Shown: positions 55,404-64,000 of the stretch, piece by piece
Position numbering within the stretch: the first letter of the stretch is position 1
Layout: every line of letters starts with the position of its first letter
NCBI GenBank assembly: GCA_019359695.1
Contig: JAHHGV010000020.1
Span: 1 to 64,000, forward strand
From: Brasilonema angustatum HA4187-MV1
Lineage (GTDB): Bacteria; Cyanobacteriota; Cyanobacteriia; Cyanobacteriales; Nostocaceae
DNA: 64,000 bases
Direction of reading: 5' to 3'
The notes under the pieces: generated by a model
What the model saw: only the letters and a program-made list of their open reading frames with translations
Database searches by the model: none
What the model was told of the DNA's origin: nothing
Made by a program: the position numbers and the translations under genes

Positions 55404-55598
55404 TTCGTACAACACTTATAAAGCCCTTAACTTTAAGTTTGAGACAAATAGGTCGCAACAGGGCAGGGGGTTCGTTCTAGGGGCAAAAAGTAGATATAAC
55501 TCCTAGGCGCACTCTCCAGTACAGTTGGCTGTTCATAAAATACATCGTGGTTAACTACCAAAAACCTTGAAACAAAAGAAAGCTTTTTGAATTTTGTT

Positions 55599-55709
55599 AG
55601 GACTTACGCACTAACGAAAAATAAGGCTTTGCGATTGCTTCCCTATGCCTAACGGCACGCTGCGCTAACGATCGCAATGACAGAATTACATTATTTTTGC
55701 GTAAGTCCT
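55599..55709. mobile_element. MITE of the ACTTACGC family
   Basis: AGGACTTACGCA and its exact inverse TGCGTAAGTCCT bound 111 bases with no coding capacity. The best-preserved copy in the window. Confidence 0.85.
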
Positions 55710-55908
55710 GTTTGTAAAGTGCGTGTCTGTAGAGTCTATTTTGAACTCCGAACAGCACAAAGCCTGTTGAACCGCTACAAAAAGTACATGTGTACTAAAA
55801 AAGAGTTTTGAAATTAATTTTGTCGTTTCATCCCCCTGTACTACAGTTCATTACAGTTCAAATTCAGATTTTTTGTAATTCTTATCATTGAGTGGAATTT
55901 TCCTCACT

Positions 55909-55995
55909 GATTCCACAGACTTTCCACAGCCACTTGCGGAGTTTTCCACAGTTGATTGGTTATGTGACAAGCTTTTACTTTTTTACTGTGGATTT
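55909..55995. promoter_or_regulatory. Cluster of DnaA-box-like sites
   Basis: GATTCCACA (55909-55917), CTTTCCACA (55920-55928) and TTTTCCACA (55942-55950), plus the inverse TGTGGATTT (55987-55995), are variants of the cyanobacterial DnaA box TTTTCCACA, four within 90 bases in a long AT-rich non-coding stretch. This is origin-like, but dnaA and dnaN are not in the window. Confidence 0.55.
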
Positions 55996-56220
55996 CTTTG
56001 TGTTGCGAGTGAGCATCTAATACTACCGAGTTACTATTAAGTTATGTAAACAAAAATAGTGGGAAACCTGCTTTTTTCGTAAAGATTTATTTCTTAAAAA
56101 TTTCTGCGTAACGTTTCGCAGCATTGACAAACCCACCCCCTTTTAACGCAAAATGATGCGACTTGCTTTTTTAGTCCGTTAAACTGCTGTGTAAATCTAC
56201 CTAAACTTTTGCTACATATT

Positions 56221-56433
56221 ATGGGACAGGATCAGGGTTGGGCAAAGTCTCGACAAAACTGGACAACCATTAAAAAATCTACTTGTCTAACGAGTAAACT
56301 TTGCCCAGTTTGGCGATTGATTGAGAATAATCGCAATAATCCTCGTATTAGAACCCGCCAAACTGTCAAGGAAGTCCCGCGTTTTGTCAAGAAAATGCAC
56401 TATGGCTTACTAGAAGCAAGTTACCCCTATTAG
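56221..56433 (+). CDS. Possible small hypothetical protein
   Basis: 70 residues, basic, with KLCPVWRLIENNRNNPRIRTR and VPRFVKKMHYG. There is no known domain and no clear ribosome-binding site before the ATG. It lies directly before the DUF2811 gene on the same strand, so it could be translated from a shared transcript. Support is weak. Confidence 0.25.
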   Translation: MGQDQGWAKSRQNWTTIKKSTCLTSKLCPVWRLIENNRNNPRIRTRQTVKEVPRFVKKMHYGLLEASYPY

Positions 56434-56457
56434 AGAACTTTAAAGGAGACGAATCTT

Positions 56458-56655
56458 ATGAATCCAAGAGTTAGCATCTTTACAGAAATCCCTGAAACAC
56501 TTGATGAATCGCTGAAAAACTACTTGGAAACACATCCAGACTGGGATCAAAACCGTGTCTTGACAGCAGCATTGTCCTTGTTTTTACTTCAAAATGGAGA
56601 TAGCGATCGCCGTGCTGCACGGGTTTATCTGGAAACTTTGTTTCATCACTGCTAA
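56458..56655 (+). CDS. DUF2811 protein
   Basis: 65 residues. ISIFTEIPETLDESLKNYLE-like and VLTAALSLFLLQNGDSDRRAARVYLETLF are the whole DUF2811 domain, found almost only in cyanobacteria. A strong site AAAGGAG precedes the ATG. Small helical protein of unknown role. Confidence 0.88.
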   Translation: MNPRVSIFTEIPETLDESLKNYLETHPDWDQNRVLTAALSLFLLQNGDSDRRAARVYLETLFHHC

Positions 56656-56873
56656 GTAGAAATCTATTCTCTGCATCAGGGCTTTCAGTTAGACTTGCAA
56701 TTGATGAACCATAAATTGTTTTGTGATATCTGGCACACTGTTTATAAGGAAACAACGCCTTTTTTTGAGTCCGACAAGTGCTAATAAAGGCTTAGTTTGC
56801 AGTAGAAAACCAAAGCTTTAACCTTTTGCCGTAATTCCCCATCCTTCCACAGGCTGGGGATGTAAGGCAGGTA

Positions 56874-58382
56874 CTACCTGACGTCGTAACCAAACAAATT
56901 CGGATCGACTTCTCCCAACTGCAAATCACCTAAACCATACTCCGCCCAACGCCTCTCAACCATCGCTGCTACTTCTGGATCTGACTCCAAAGGCGCACCC
57001 CATTCATGGTCGATTTCCGGGGGAATCTTGGTTGTTGCATCAATTCCCATTCTTCCTCCTAAACCAATCTTCTCGCTGGCAAAATCCAAACTATCAAACG
57101 GCGTATTGGGCAAAATAAACACATCTCGTGTGGGATCCACTTTGGAACTAATTGCCCATACCACCTGACGCGGATCTCGGATATTAATATCTTTATCTAC
57201 GACAATCACAAATTTGGTGTAGGTGAACTGTGGCAAAGCACTCCAAAAAGCAAGAGCTGCCCGTCGCGCTTGTCCTGGATATGATTTATCTATAGATATA
57301 ATCGCCGCTTTGTAACTCAAAGCTTCCATTGGCAAGAAGAAATCGACAATTTCTGAAACTTGTTGTCGCAAAATCGGGGTGTAGATGCGGTTGAGTGCGA
57401 TCGCCATCATCGCTTCTTCTTTCGGTGGACGTCCGCTAAATGTGGTTAAATAAATCGGGTCTTTGCGGTGCGTCATACATTGGAAGCGAATCAGGGGCGA
57501 ATCTTCCACGCCGCCATAATAACCCATGTGGTCACCAAACGGACCATCTGGCAAAATTTCGCCTGGTGTAATTGTCCCTTCTAAAACAAATTCTGAATCT
57601 GCTGGGACTTGCAAATCTACCGTTTTACATTTTGCCAACTGTACGCCTGAACCGCCGTAAAGTCCGGCAAACAACCATTCTGATAAGTCTACAGGTATCG
57701 GTGTGGCAGCTGCCATGATTATGAGGGGATCTACGCCCAGGGCGATCGCCACTTCTAATTTTTTCCCACGTTCTGCTGCTTTGCGTAAATGCCTTGCCCC
57801 ACCCCGCACCGATAACCAGTGAACAGTCATCGTATTTTTTGATTGTAATTGCAGGCGATACACACCCACATTCGGTGTGCCTGTTTCACAGTCCTTAGTA
57901 ATAACGAGTCCCAGCGTAATAATCTTGCCTGCATCACCAGGATAAGGGCGTATCAAAGGCAACTTTTCAAAATCCAACTCATCACCTTGAATCACCACTT
58001 GCTGACAAGCAGGGAAAAAATCTCGTCCTGGTTTCGCCTTCAGCACATCGAACAGCACTTTACCAAACTCCACCGCCTGAGAAATCTTCTTGGGTGGTTT
58101 TGGTTGTTGCAGCATTGCCAACTTTTTCCCTAATTCTTCCAACTGCTGTGGATGCTGCATATTCATTGCCCAGCATATCCGTTCCACTGTACCCAGCAAA
58201 TTTACCGCCACAGGGAAAGAAGCGTCTTTGACATTTTCAAATAGGAGTCCAGGACCACCTTTTTGCAGCATCCGGTTAGAAATTTCAGCAATTTCTAAAT
58301 CTGAGTCAACCAGGGCGCAAATTCGCCGTAATTGTCCTCTTTCTTCCAGAAGTTTGATAAATCCCCGTAAATCTCTTGCCAT
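56874..58382 (-). CDS. ubiD: UbiD-family decarboxylase
   Basis: 502 residues from the ATG at 58382 (the frame extends to 58481, but the family start is MARDLRGFIKLLEERGQL). The prenyl-FMN-dependent UbiD fold is shown by GPGLLFENVKDASFPVAVN, then NVGVYRLQ and GPFGDHMGYYGG, where the Glu-Arg-Glu catalytic residues are expected. In cyanobacteria this enzyme decarboxylates the 4-hydroxybenzoate-derived intermediate in plastoquinone synthesis. Full length for the family. Confidence 0.9.
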   Translation of the reverse strand: MARDLRGFIKLLEERGQLRRICALVDSDLEIAEISNRMLQKGGPGLLFENVKDASFPVAVNLLGTVERICWAMNMQHPQQLEELGKKLAMLQQPKPPKKISQAVEFGKVLFDVLKAKPGRDFFPACQQVVIQGDELDFEKLPLIRPYPGDAGKIITLGLVITKDCETGTPNVGVYRLQLQSKNTMTVHWLSVRGGARHLRKAAERGKKLEVAIALGVDPLIIMAAATPIPVDLSEWLFAGLYGGSGVQLAKCKTVDLQVPADSEFVLEGTITPGEILPDGPFGDHMGYYGGVEDSPLIRFQCMTHRKDPIYLTTFSGRPPKEEAMMAIALNRIYTPILRQQVSEIVDFFLPMEALSYKAAIISIDKSYPGQARRAALAFWSALPQFTYTKFVIVVDKDINIRDPRQVVWAISSKVDPTRDVFILPNTPFDSLDFASEKIGLGGRMGIDATTKIPPEIDHEWGAPLESDPEVAAMVERRWAEYGLGDLQLGEVDPNLFGYDVR

Positions 58383-58539
58383 TGTTCCAAAAAATAAATA
58401 TTTAAGAAGTGTGAAGCGTTCTCTTATATTATTTATGACAGCCAGGGCAAGTTGGAGTATTGACTGGCATAACTGCTTCAAAATACTTACCTAAACTTGG
58501 TTAAACCTCATTTAGCGATTTTTTCGTGCTTCACTCAAG

Positions 58540-58690
58540 GGAGTCGGCTCCACGCCAGTCGCCTCAACGGGGGGAACCCCCGCACGGTGAGACAGCGCTG
58601 CAGGAGGGTCTCCCTCCGTAGGCGACTGCGTTAGCGCAGCGGAACCGGAGGTTCTCCCCGAAGGGCGCTGGCTCTTCTTGTCCACAGGCG
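58540..58690. repeat. Cluster of palindromic repeats
   Basis: Successive stems including CGGGGGGAACCCCCG, GAGGGTCTCCCTC and CGGAACCGGAGGTTC-like pairs, with GGCGCTGGCTC at the end that matches the inverse of the dispersed palindrome's GGAGCCAG start. Similar to the cluster at 15816-15930. Confidence 0.7.
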
Positions 58691-58701
58691 TTAAGTTCTG
58701 G

Positions 58702-58895
58702 CTAAGCCAGCCGTACTTTGTCATCAGGGGCGAATTCAAGATTTGCTGCTGCGTTCTCGTCACGGTCTTGAATGTGCCCACATTGAGGATTTTGGCATTG
58801 AAATACTCGTTCTGAAAGCTTCATTGGCTGGATGTGACTGCATCTAGAGCACTTTTTAGAACTTATATTATAGTCAGTCGGAGCAACATCGCTAT
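58702..58895 (-). pseudogene. TnpB (IS200/IS605) C-terminal remnant
   Basis: The segment SSKKCSRCSHIQPMKLSE, then FQCQNPQCGHIQDRDENAA is the C-terminal zinc ribbon and final catalytic Asp region (DRDxNAA) of TnpB. The RuvC domain upstream is replaced by hairpin-repeat sequence. TnpB is the RNA-guided nuclease ancestor of Cas12; only its end survives here. Confidence 0.75.
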
Positions 58896-59195
58896 TACAG
58901 CCTGGACATCCCAAGACATTGGTGCTACGTTCGAGATGCTGTTGGTGAACGCAACCGTTAATGCGATCTGCCTTTGGCAGCAAGCTAGCGCCGATAGGCG
59001 TAGCCGTGCCGCAGGCATAGGGCGCGCTACGCAAACGCTTATCGCCGAAGGCGGGTGCTCCGCACCATCGCGACTTATTATTTTTATACAAAATATACAA
59101 TTAAAATTCAGTATTATTATTGAATTTTCACTTCCTTCCTGCTAATAACAAATTAGCAAGTATCCCAAAAATTTAATTTTTTGGTGTTTTATAGT

Positions 59196-59334
59196 GCGGG
59201 CTAGAACACCGATTCAGTATTCATAATTGTGACTAAAAAACCCGGTTTCTTCTTGTTGAGTAAACGAAATTTCGGTCTTTCCAGTAACATAAACCGGGTT
59301 TTTGGGATTAGTGAATCGGTGTTCTAGAAGCCCG
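59196..59334. mobile_element. Nested palindromic MITE-like element
   Basis: GCGGGCTAGAACACCGATTCA (59196-59216) faces its imperfect inverse ending AGCCCGC (59334). Inside it AAAAAACCCGGTTT and AAACCGGGTTTTT form a second stem. The two nested stems enclose no gene. Confidence 0.75.
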
Positions 59335-59406
59335 CTTTTGTTCAAATTTGGCAGTGAGATACTCCCACTACTTGTCTTGTTTCATCGATTGGGATGCTTT
59401 CTCGAA

Positions 59407-60369
59407 TTACGTTGGCATTAATTGCTGAAGGCGCTGTGGTTCCTGCCCAAGCCAATCTGGATTCTGAGCAGTGCTATCGAAAATTGATGAGGTTTTGAAT
59501 GGCTCAAACTCGCCGCGTGATGCTGCCTCTGCCGTTTTTGCTAATAAAGATTGTACCTGCTGATCATTCATTGGCTGGAATGTCCGCACAGCTTCAAACG
59601 CTTGATCGAGAATCTCCATACTGTCGATTCCGGTAATCACAACCGATGTGGGCAGATTCAAAGCATAGTGTAGACACTCAATTGGCGTTACAGTTTTTGA
59701 GCGTAAAAGAATACCGTTTGCCATAGTTTTCATACCCAGAACGCCAATGTTTTGTTTGACTAGTTCTGGTACAACCAGTTTCGCAAAGCTTCGATAGTGA
59801 GCATCCATCACATTCAGGGGCATCTGAACCGCATCAAATTTAAATCCCTGAGCAGCTGCAACTTCCAGCATGTGCAAATGAATCTGAGGGTCTTTGTGCC
59901 CGGTAAAGCCAATGTATTTAAGTTTACCAGCTTTCTGCGCCTCAATAAAGGCGGCATTCGCCCCTTGTTCATCAAAAACTCGATGCGGATCTTCGTACCT
60001 GATGATTTCGTGGTGCTGAACAAGATCAATGCAATCAACTTGCAGACGTTGAAGGGATTCGTCTATCTGTTTTGCTGCTTCTTTTTTGGATCGACCGTCG
60101 ATTTTTGTCATCAAGAAGACTTTGTCTCGGTAGCCATCGCGCAGCGCTTTCCCCATGCGAATTTCGCTGACTCCCTCATTGTAATCCCAACTATTATCCA
60201 TAAAGGTGATTCCACGGTCAATCGCTGTGCGAACAATCCGGATGCCCAGTTGCTCGTCAACGTACTTCAAGCCGATGTGCCAACCACCCAGCCCAATCGC
60301 GGAAACCCTTTCTTCTGTACTGCCGAGAACTCGGTATAGCATTTCTGAATTTGACATACTTGCTGACAT
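59407..60369 (-). CDS. Aldo/keto reductase
   Basis: 320 residues. The fold begins VSAIGLGGWHIG; the catalytic Asp and Tyr are in TFMDNSWDYNEGVSE and the Lys in KVFLMTKIDGRSKKE. The His in the region LVQHHEII completes the tetrad, and the NADP site is near the C-terminus. Substrate unknown. The ATG at 60369 is used; a second ATG at 60357 is possible. Confidence 0.88.
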   Translation of the reverse strand: MSASMSNSEMLYRVLGSTEERVSAIGLGGWHIGLKYVDEQLGIRIVRTAIDRGITFMDNSWDYNEGVSEIRMGKALRDGYRDKVFLMTKIDGRSKKEAAKQIDESLQRLQVDCIDLVQHHEIIRYEDPHRVFDEQGANAAFIEAQKAGKLKYIGFTGHKDPQIHLHMLEVAAAQGFKFDAVQMPLNVMDAHYRSFAKLVVPELVKQNIGVLGMKTMANGILLRSKTVTPIECLHYALNLPTSVVITGIDSMEILDQAFEAVRTFQPMNDQQVQSLLAKTAEAASRGEFEPFKTSSIFDSTAQNPDWLGQEPQRLQQLMPT

Positions 60370-60456
60370 TTATCTCTAGTCTCCAATTCAAACACAGGGA
60401 AAAGTTTCCAAAATCCTCTTGTTGATATACAGCCAAGGGACAAAAGTATTGTTATC

Positions 60457-60548
60457 GGCACTTACGCAAGGCAAAGGTATTTGCACCCGTTACGACGTCA
60501 GGAAGCAATCTCACAGTCTTGTTCTTTCTTAACTCGTGCGTAAGTCCT
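60457..60548. mobile_element. MITE of the ACTTACGC family
   Basis: GCACTTACGCA and TGCGTAAGTCCT bound 92 bases without coding content, between the aldo/keto reductase and the YbhB gene. Confidence 0.78.
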
Positions 60549-60582
60549 AGTTATATGAGGTTTTCCACTTTTGACTTAATGC

Positions 60583-61047
60583 TCAGCGTTCATAAATCCC
60601 AACCAGCCGTGCCTGCTCAATGATATGATCGGCGATCGCCTCAAGCAGTTGCTCACGCTTCAAACCCGGTTTGAGGTCGAGTTCCTTGTCCAAGGCGTAC
60701 AGCCAGAAATAATAATGGTGAGGTCCATGCCCTGCTGGTGGAGCAGGACCAGTGTATCCTGGCTGATTAGAACTATTTATGCCTTCTGTAAATTTGCTAC
60801 CGCCTGCTTCAGCAATTTCATGGACGTTTGGCGCAATACCGTAGATTGTCCAATGAGTGAAACCATCAGGTAGCGGCGCATCTGGATCATGACAAATCAA
60901 TACCAGTTGCTGGGTTCCCGACGGCAGTCCACTCCACTCTATTGGAGGTGAGATATTTTCGCCTTCACTGGTGTAGCGCTTAGGGATATGTTCGAGGGGG
61001 GAAAATGCAGGACTGACAATCCGCAGATCCTTAATGTTCAGACCCAT
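60583..61047 (-). CDS. YbhB/YbcL-family (PEBP) protein
   Basis: 154 residues from the ATG at 61047 (AAGGA ten bases upstream). The PEBP fold contains SPPIEWSGLPSGTQQLVLICHDPDAP and GYTGPAPPAGHGPHHYYFWLYAL, with the ligand-site Asp-Pro-Asp and His. Bacterial members are cytosolic proteins of uncertain ligand; the eukaryotic relatives are Raf-kinase inhibitors. Confidence 0.9.
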   Translation of the reverse strand: MGLNIKDLRIVSPAFSPLEHIPKRYTSEGENISPPIEWSGLPSGTQQLVLICHDPDAPLPDGFTHWTIYGIAPNVHEIAEAGGSKFTEGINSSNQPGYTGPAPPAGHGPHHYYFWLYALDKELDLKPGLKREQLLEAIADHIIEQARLVGIYER

Positions 61048-61065
61048 TGGGAATTTCCTTCTCAT

Positions 61066-61438
61066 ACAACAATATTAAATTGGCACCAACAGCAGAGCGT
61101 CTAGGTGTCCATATTAATGGTGGATTTCATCTGTTGTTCAGAACATCATCCAATAGAGGGGTTTGAAGCAGTTAGACCAAATCCGCTTTTATAACCCCCT
61201 TTTAACCCAGGCGATTAGAAATCGCGATTACACAAACCTGGCACACGACTGATAAATCAGTCGTGCCGGCATTCTACCCCGATATAAATAACGCAGAGTT
61301 TCAATTCATTTTATTTCTTGAAACTCTGCTTCGGGGCTATCTGCTTCCGGCGTGACTTTAGGATGATAATAAATGAGGTTATGCCAATTAAATCGTGCAA
61401 AAAACCGTAAGCTTGGTTAAAAACTTGAAGTAAGAAAA
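61066..61438. other. Intergenic region with two strong hairpins
   Basis: No gene. It holds the stems at 61240-61267 and 61277-61336. Confidence 0.5.
61240..61336. repeat. Two adjacent inverted repeats
   Basis: GCACACGACTGAT/ATCAGTCGTGC is followed by CCCCG and GCAGAGTTTCAA against TTGAAACTCTGC and CGGGG. Each would fold as a hairpin and could terminate transcription of either neighbour. Confidence 0.75.
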
Positions 61439-62134
61439 ATGGCAAAACTGATTTTGGTTCGTCACGGTCAAAGTACCTGGAATGCAAGTAACCGATTCAG
61501 TGGTTGGGTGGATATACCACTAAATCATGTTGGTCGCCAAGAGGCGATGCAGGGAGCAAAGAAAATCAGTCCCTATCAGATCGATCTGTGTTTTACGAGC
61601 TTGCTAGTTCGTGCGCTCGAAACAGCTGCCATCTGCCTAACTGAGTGTGATGGGGCTTGCGGTGGTAAAAGTCCGGTTTTCAAACATGATCCCAATGATC
61701 CAAACTGGCATGGTTGGGATAACTACTCTGGTGACAAGAGTGAAGAAATTCCAATTTTCATGAGTCCGGCTCTTGATGAGCGCCACTACGGCGACTTGCA
61801 GGGATTTAACAAAGCTGAGATGGTACAGAAAGTAGGTAAAGACATCGTATATCAGTGGCGGCGATCTTTTTCCGTTCGACCACCCGGGGGAGAGAGCTTG
61901 GAGGACACTGCTACTAGAACGATTCCATTTTTCCAAAATCCGATTTTGCCCTACCTCAAGCAAGGGGATAGTGTCCTAGTTTGTGCTCATGGCAACTCAT
62001 TGCGATCAATCATTATGTATCTCGATCACCTTAGCCAACAGGAGGTTGAAAACCTCGAACTGGCGACTGGTGTCCCGATTGTTTATGACATTGACGAGGA
62101 TGGGAAAGTCACTGAGAAGATAGTCCTGAATTGA
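61439..62134 (+). CDS. gpmA: 2,3-bisphosphoglycerate-dependent phosphoglycerate mutase
   Basis: 231 residues. The phosphohistidine motif LVRHGQSTWNASNRFSGW and the ERHYGDLQGFNKAE region are diagnostic for dPGM, with the second His in VCAHGNSLRS. It interconverts 3- and 2-phosphoglycerate in glycolysis. Full length. Confidence 0.95.
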   Translation: MAKLILVRHGQSTWNASNRFSGWVDIPLNHVGRQEAMQGAKKISPYQIDLCFTSLLVRALETAAICLTECDGACGGKSPVFKHDPNDPNWHGWDNYSGDKSEEIPIFMSPALDERHYGDLQGFNKAEMVQKVGKDIVYQWRRSFSVRPPGGESLEDTATRTIPFFQNPILPYLKQGDSVLVCAHGNSLRSIIMYLDHLSQQEVENLELATGVPIVYDIDEDGKVTEKIVLN

Positions 62135-62192
62135 AGAAGGCAGGGGGATGTTATTTTACTCTGCAACTGCTCAAATGTGAATAAACATCCCG

Positions 62193-62810
62193 TCAAACCT
62201 TTGGTGTTGCCATCTCAAACCGTTCCCCAATCTTCGTATACTCAACTGGTCCGCCTAAGCGCGTAATCGGCTGCATCCGCACAGTATCCACTAACCCTAC
62301 ATCTTGGCGGTACAAATCTTCACGCACATGAAATCGCAACACTCGACCTAGTACCATCACATTATTCGTTCCTTCGACTCGAACAGTTTGTGTCACTTTA
62401 CACTCCATTGCCACAGGTGAGCCTTCAATCCCCAATGGTCGGACATCAACAGAAGGAATGGCTTTTAAATTTGCCATTTCAAACTCACTGACTCCATAGG
62501 GAAATTCCGATCCTGTTTGAGCCATTGCTTGAGCCAGTGTTTCATCCACTACATGACAGACAAATTGATCAATTTCTTGAATATTGCGTAGCGTGTCTTT
62601 TTCTTTTGGCTCATGTCTACGGTATGCTACGGAGAACATAATAGTTGGTGGAAAGCCTGCTACGGCATTGAAAAACGAATACGGAGCCAGATTGGAGATT
62701 CCAGAGGCACTGATCGTCGATACCCAGGCAATTGGGCGAGGAGCAACGATACTCGTCAACAGATGGTAAGGAGCAGGGTCTTTCATCTCCTGCGGCACAA
62801 ATGACAACAT
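62193..62810 (-). CDS. Flavin reductase-family protein
   Basis: 205 residues of the FMN-binding split barrel: PYHLLTSIVAPRPIAWVSTIS, then NLAPYSFFNAVAGFPPTIMFSV and KDTLRNIQEIDQFVCHVVDE. This branch reduces or binds FMN and often partners with monooxygenases. No partner gene adjoins it. Confidence 0.88.
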   Translation of the reverse strand: MLSFVPQEMKDPAPYHLLTSIVAPRPIAWVSTISASGISNLAPYSFFNAVAGFPPTIMFSVAYRRHEPKEKDTLRNIQEIDQFVCHVVDETLAQAMAQTGSEFPYGVSEFEMANLKAIPSVDVRPLGIEGSPVAMECKVTQTVRVEGTNNVMVLGRVLRFHVREDLYRQDVGLVDTVRMQPITRLGGPVEYTKIGERFEMATPKV

Positions 62811-63031
62811 AGGTGATCGCTCTTCTCTAAAATTCCATCTTAAATTAGTTTGCTTCAGTTTCTTTATCGCCTAGACTCGACGATATCGTTCTCGGTTTAT
62901 GTCTAGAGGTGCAAGAAAAGCGCTTGTAAACATGGTTTAAAAAGTAATAGCACGCGCTCACTTCCGATGTAAAAGTTGAACCATTGGCGGTACTCTTTTA
63001 GCTAGAAATCAACTCCAACTAAAGTAATCAG

Positions 63032-63304
63032 ATGATGGCGATATGTGAGGCGAGCGTCGGTATATTAATCATTGTCATTGTGTCGCTTGATGTGTTCCAG
63101 GTGGTTATCGTTCCTCGTCAATCGCCCCGCACGCTAAGGATTGCAGCGCTGATCATCAGATTGTTCTGGTTGCCGTGGCGACAATTAAGTTTGCATGCAG
63201 GCATGCGGCACGAATATTTCTTAGCTAAATTGCACTTGTTTTCTGGCAAGTTGTTACAGCTTGACCGAGTATTCGAGTCCATTACTGAACGCAAGCTCAA
63301 CTGA
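63032..63304 (+). pseudogene. N-terminal fragment of a membrane channel-like protein
   Basis: 90 residues with one clear membrane segment (GILIIVIVSLDVFQVVIVP) and a second weak one. The start resembles cyanobacterial two-TM ion-channel-like proteins (DVFQ-VIVPR), but the frame then overlaps the convergent O-methyltransferase gene and the pore region is missing. A truncated remnant is more likely than a working gene. Confidence 0.45.
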
Positions 63305-63934
63305 AACAAACCCATTAGCGGGATTACGGACATAATCTAAGTAAGGCGTGACTCCCGCTTGAACCATCTCTATATTGTCTGCTAGCACGACAGAACCGGG
63401 GTGAAGTTTATCCAATAAAAGCTGCAAAACATCTAGATACAGATCTTTCCAACCATCAAGAAAAAGTAAGTCAATCGCGCCGCCAGGATCACGCAGTGTT
63501 TGAAGTGCATCGCCCACACGAATTTCAACATACTGTGATAAGCCAGCTTCTTTGAGATGCTCCGTTGCTTTAGCAACTTTGCTGCGCTCAAGTTCAGAAC
63601 CGATAATTAACCCACCACCAAGATCGCAAAGAGCTGCCGCAAAGTAGATAGTAGAGACACCATAAGATGTACCAAATTCCACAATTCGTTGAGCCGAGAT
63701 GGAACGGGCTACTCCGTAAAAGAATCTGCCAACATCTCTTGAAATTGGCATCAACACTTCTTGGAGCATCGTCGCTTTCTCTTCTGAACTTGTGGATTTC
63801 AAATCAGCCCCACTCGCTAACATTTGCTGGCGGATAACCTTATCACGTGTATCAGCCAGCTCATGTAATCGTTCGAGTACAGATTGTACGTTTGGAAGCA
63901 GCAAAGTTGAGTTTGTCGTTTTTGTAGTTGCCAT
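63254..63934 (-). CDS. Class I SAM-dependent O-methyltransferase
   Basis: 226 residues of the caffeoyl-CoA/catechol O-methyltransferase type. The SAM site is RIVEFGTSYGVSTIYFAAAL, with the acidic residue in GSELERSKV and the catalytic-metal region LLFLDGWKDLY and LADNIEM. The ATG at 63934 is followed by a Thr/Asn-rich leader. The substrate is unknown. Confidence 0.88.
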   Translation of the reverse strand: MATTKTTNSTLLLPNVQSVLERLHELADTRDKVIRQQMLASGADLKSTSSEEKATMLQEVLMPISRDVGRFFYGVARSISAQRIVEFGTSYGVSTIYFAAALCDLGGGLIIGSELERSKVAKATEHLKEAGLSQYVEIRVGDALQTLRDPGGAIDLLFLDGWKDLYLDVLQLLLDKLHPGSVVLADNIEMVQAGVTPYLDYVRNPANGFVSVELAFSNGLEYSVKL

Positions 63935-64000
63935 TTTATTTATTTAATGCATGATTACTTTGACTATAAAAAGTTAGAAGACTAAATGTCGCCTAGATTC

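Larger units (their letters stand above)
55404..56220. other. Non-coding region with a MITE and clustered DnaA boxes
   Basis: 817 bases without a gene. It contains the MITE 55599-55709 and four DnaA-box-like sequences between 55909 and 55995. The rest is AT-rich. Confidence 0.6.

Noticed and set aside
58702-59100. Intact TnpB nuclease
   Set aside because: Only the zinc ribbon and last Asp region are present; the rest of the frame is repeat sequence.

Overview
The window comes from a cyanobacterium, probably a filamentous Nostocales-type genome. Evidence is the abundance of GCGATCGC (HIP1) octamers, cyanobacterial genes (crtO-type carotene ketolase, ferredoxin-thioredoxin reductase variable chain ftrV, hemL, a bmtA-type metallothionein, DUF2811, NlpC/P60 cell-wall peptidase), CHAT/TPR and giant kinase-AAA-histidine kinase proteins, and many small palindromic repeats and MITE-like elements.

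Layout. 1-3734: a minus-strand RiPP locus. An HTH protein, an APH-fold kinase and a HopA1-type protein are almost translationally fused and are followed by at least two tandem precursor peptides with an identical leader and Ser/Thr/Cys-rich cores. This is the enzyme pair of class V lanthipeptide and thioamitide dehydration. 3735-8390: a gene graveyard with remnants of two transposases, an M16 peptidase, a PfpI protein, nitric oxide synthase, a flavin monooxygenase and a gluconolactonase, around one intact FAD monooxygenase. 8393-12460: crtO, an MFS transporter and a DUF2993 protein.

13187-18564: the most unusual block. A histidine kinase, an NtrC-type activator that has GAFTGA but no C-terminal DNA-binding domain, and a sigma-54 factor (RpoN) form a plus-strand operon. 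Cyanobacteria are classically described as having only sigma-70 family factors. The divergent envelope gene has a consensus -24/-12 promoter at 14221-14237. A second promoter, identical at 16 of 17 positions, lies at 32011-32027 before a secreted proline-rich protein. Together they look like a small self-contained sigma-54 circuit with two visible targets.

18746-24438: an IS630-type element broken by a palindromic repeat, then accessory genes (two CPBP proteases, one conspicuously GC-rich, an SDR, an AraC fragment-like regulator, a DsbA-like protein). 23809-30745: a 2099-residue Ser/Thr kinase-AAA-GAF-PAS-histidine kinase with a NarL-type regulator. 33179-44222: metabolic and housekeeping genes, an RTX-like repeat protein, an isolated acyl-CoA dehydrogenase and a CHAT/TPR protease. 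44705-46918: a GatD-like amidotransferase, a 246-bp tandem duplication, a probable structured RNA, and ftrV. 47062-52963: envelope genes, recA and a metallothionein with an SmtB-type operator. 53048-63934: hemL, chaB-like, hisIE, a cluster of DnaA boxes, ubiD, an aldo/keto reductase, gpmA, a flavin reductase and an O-methyltransferase, interspersed with MITEs.

No tRNA, rRNA or CRISPR array was recognised.
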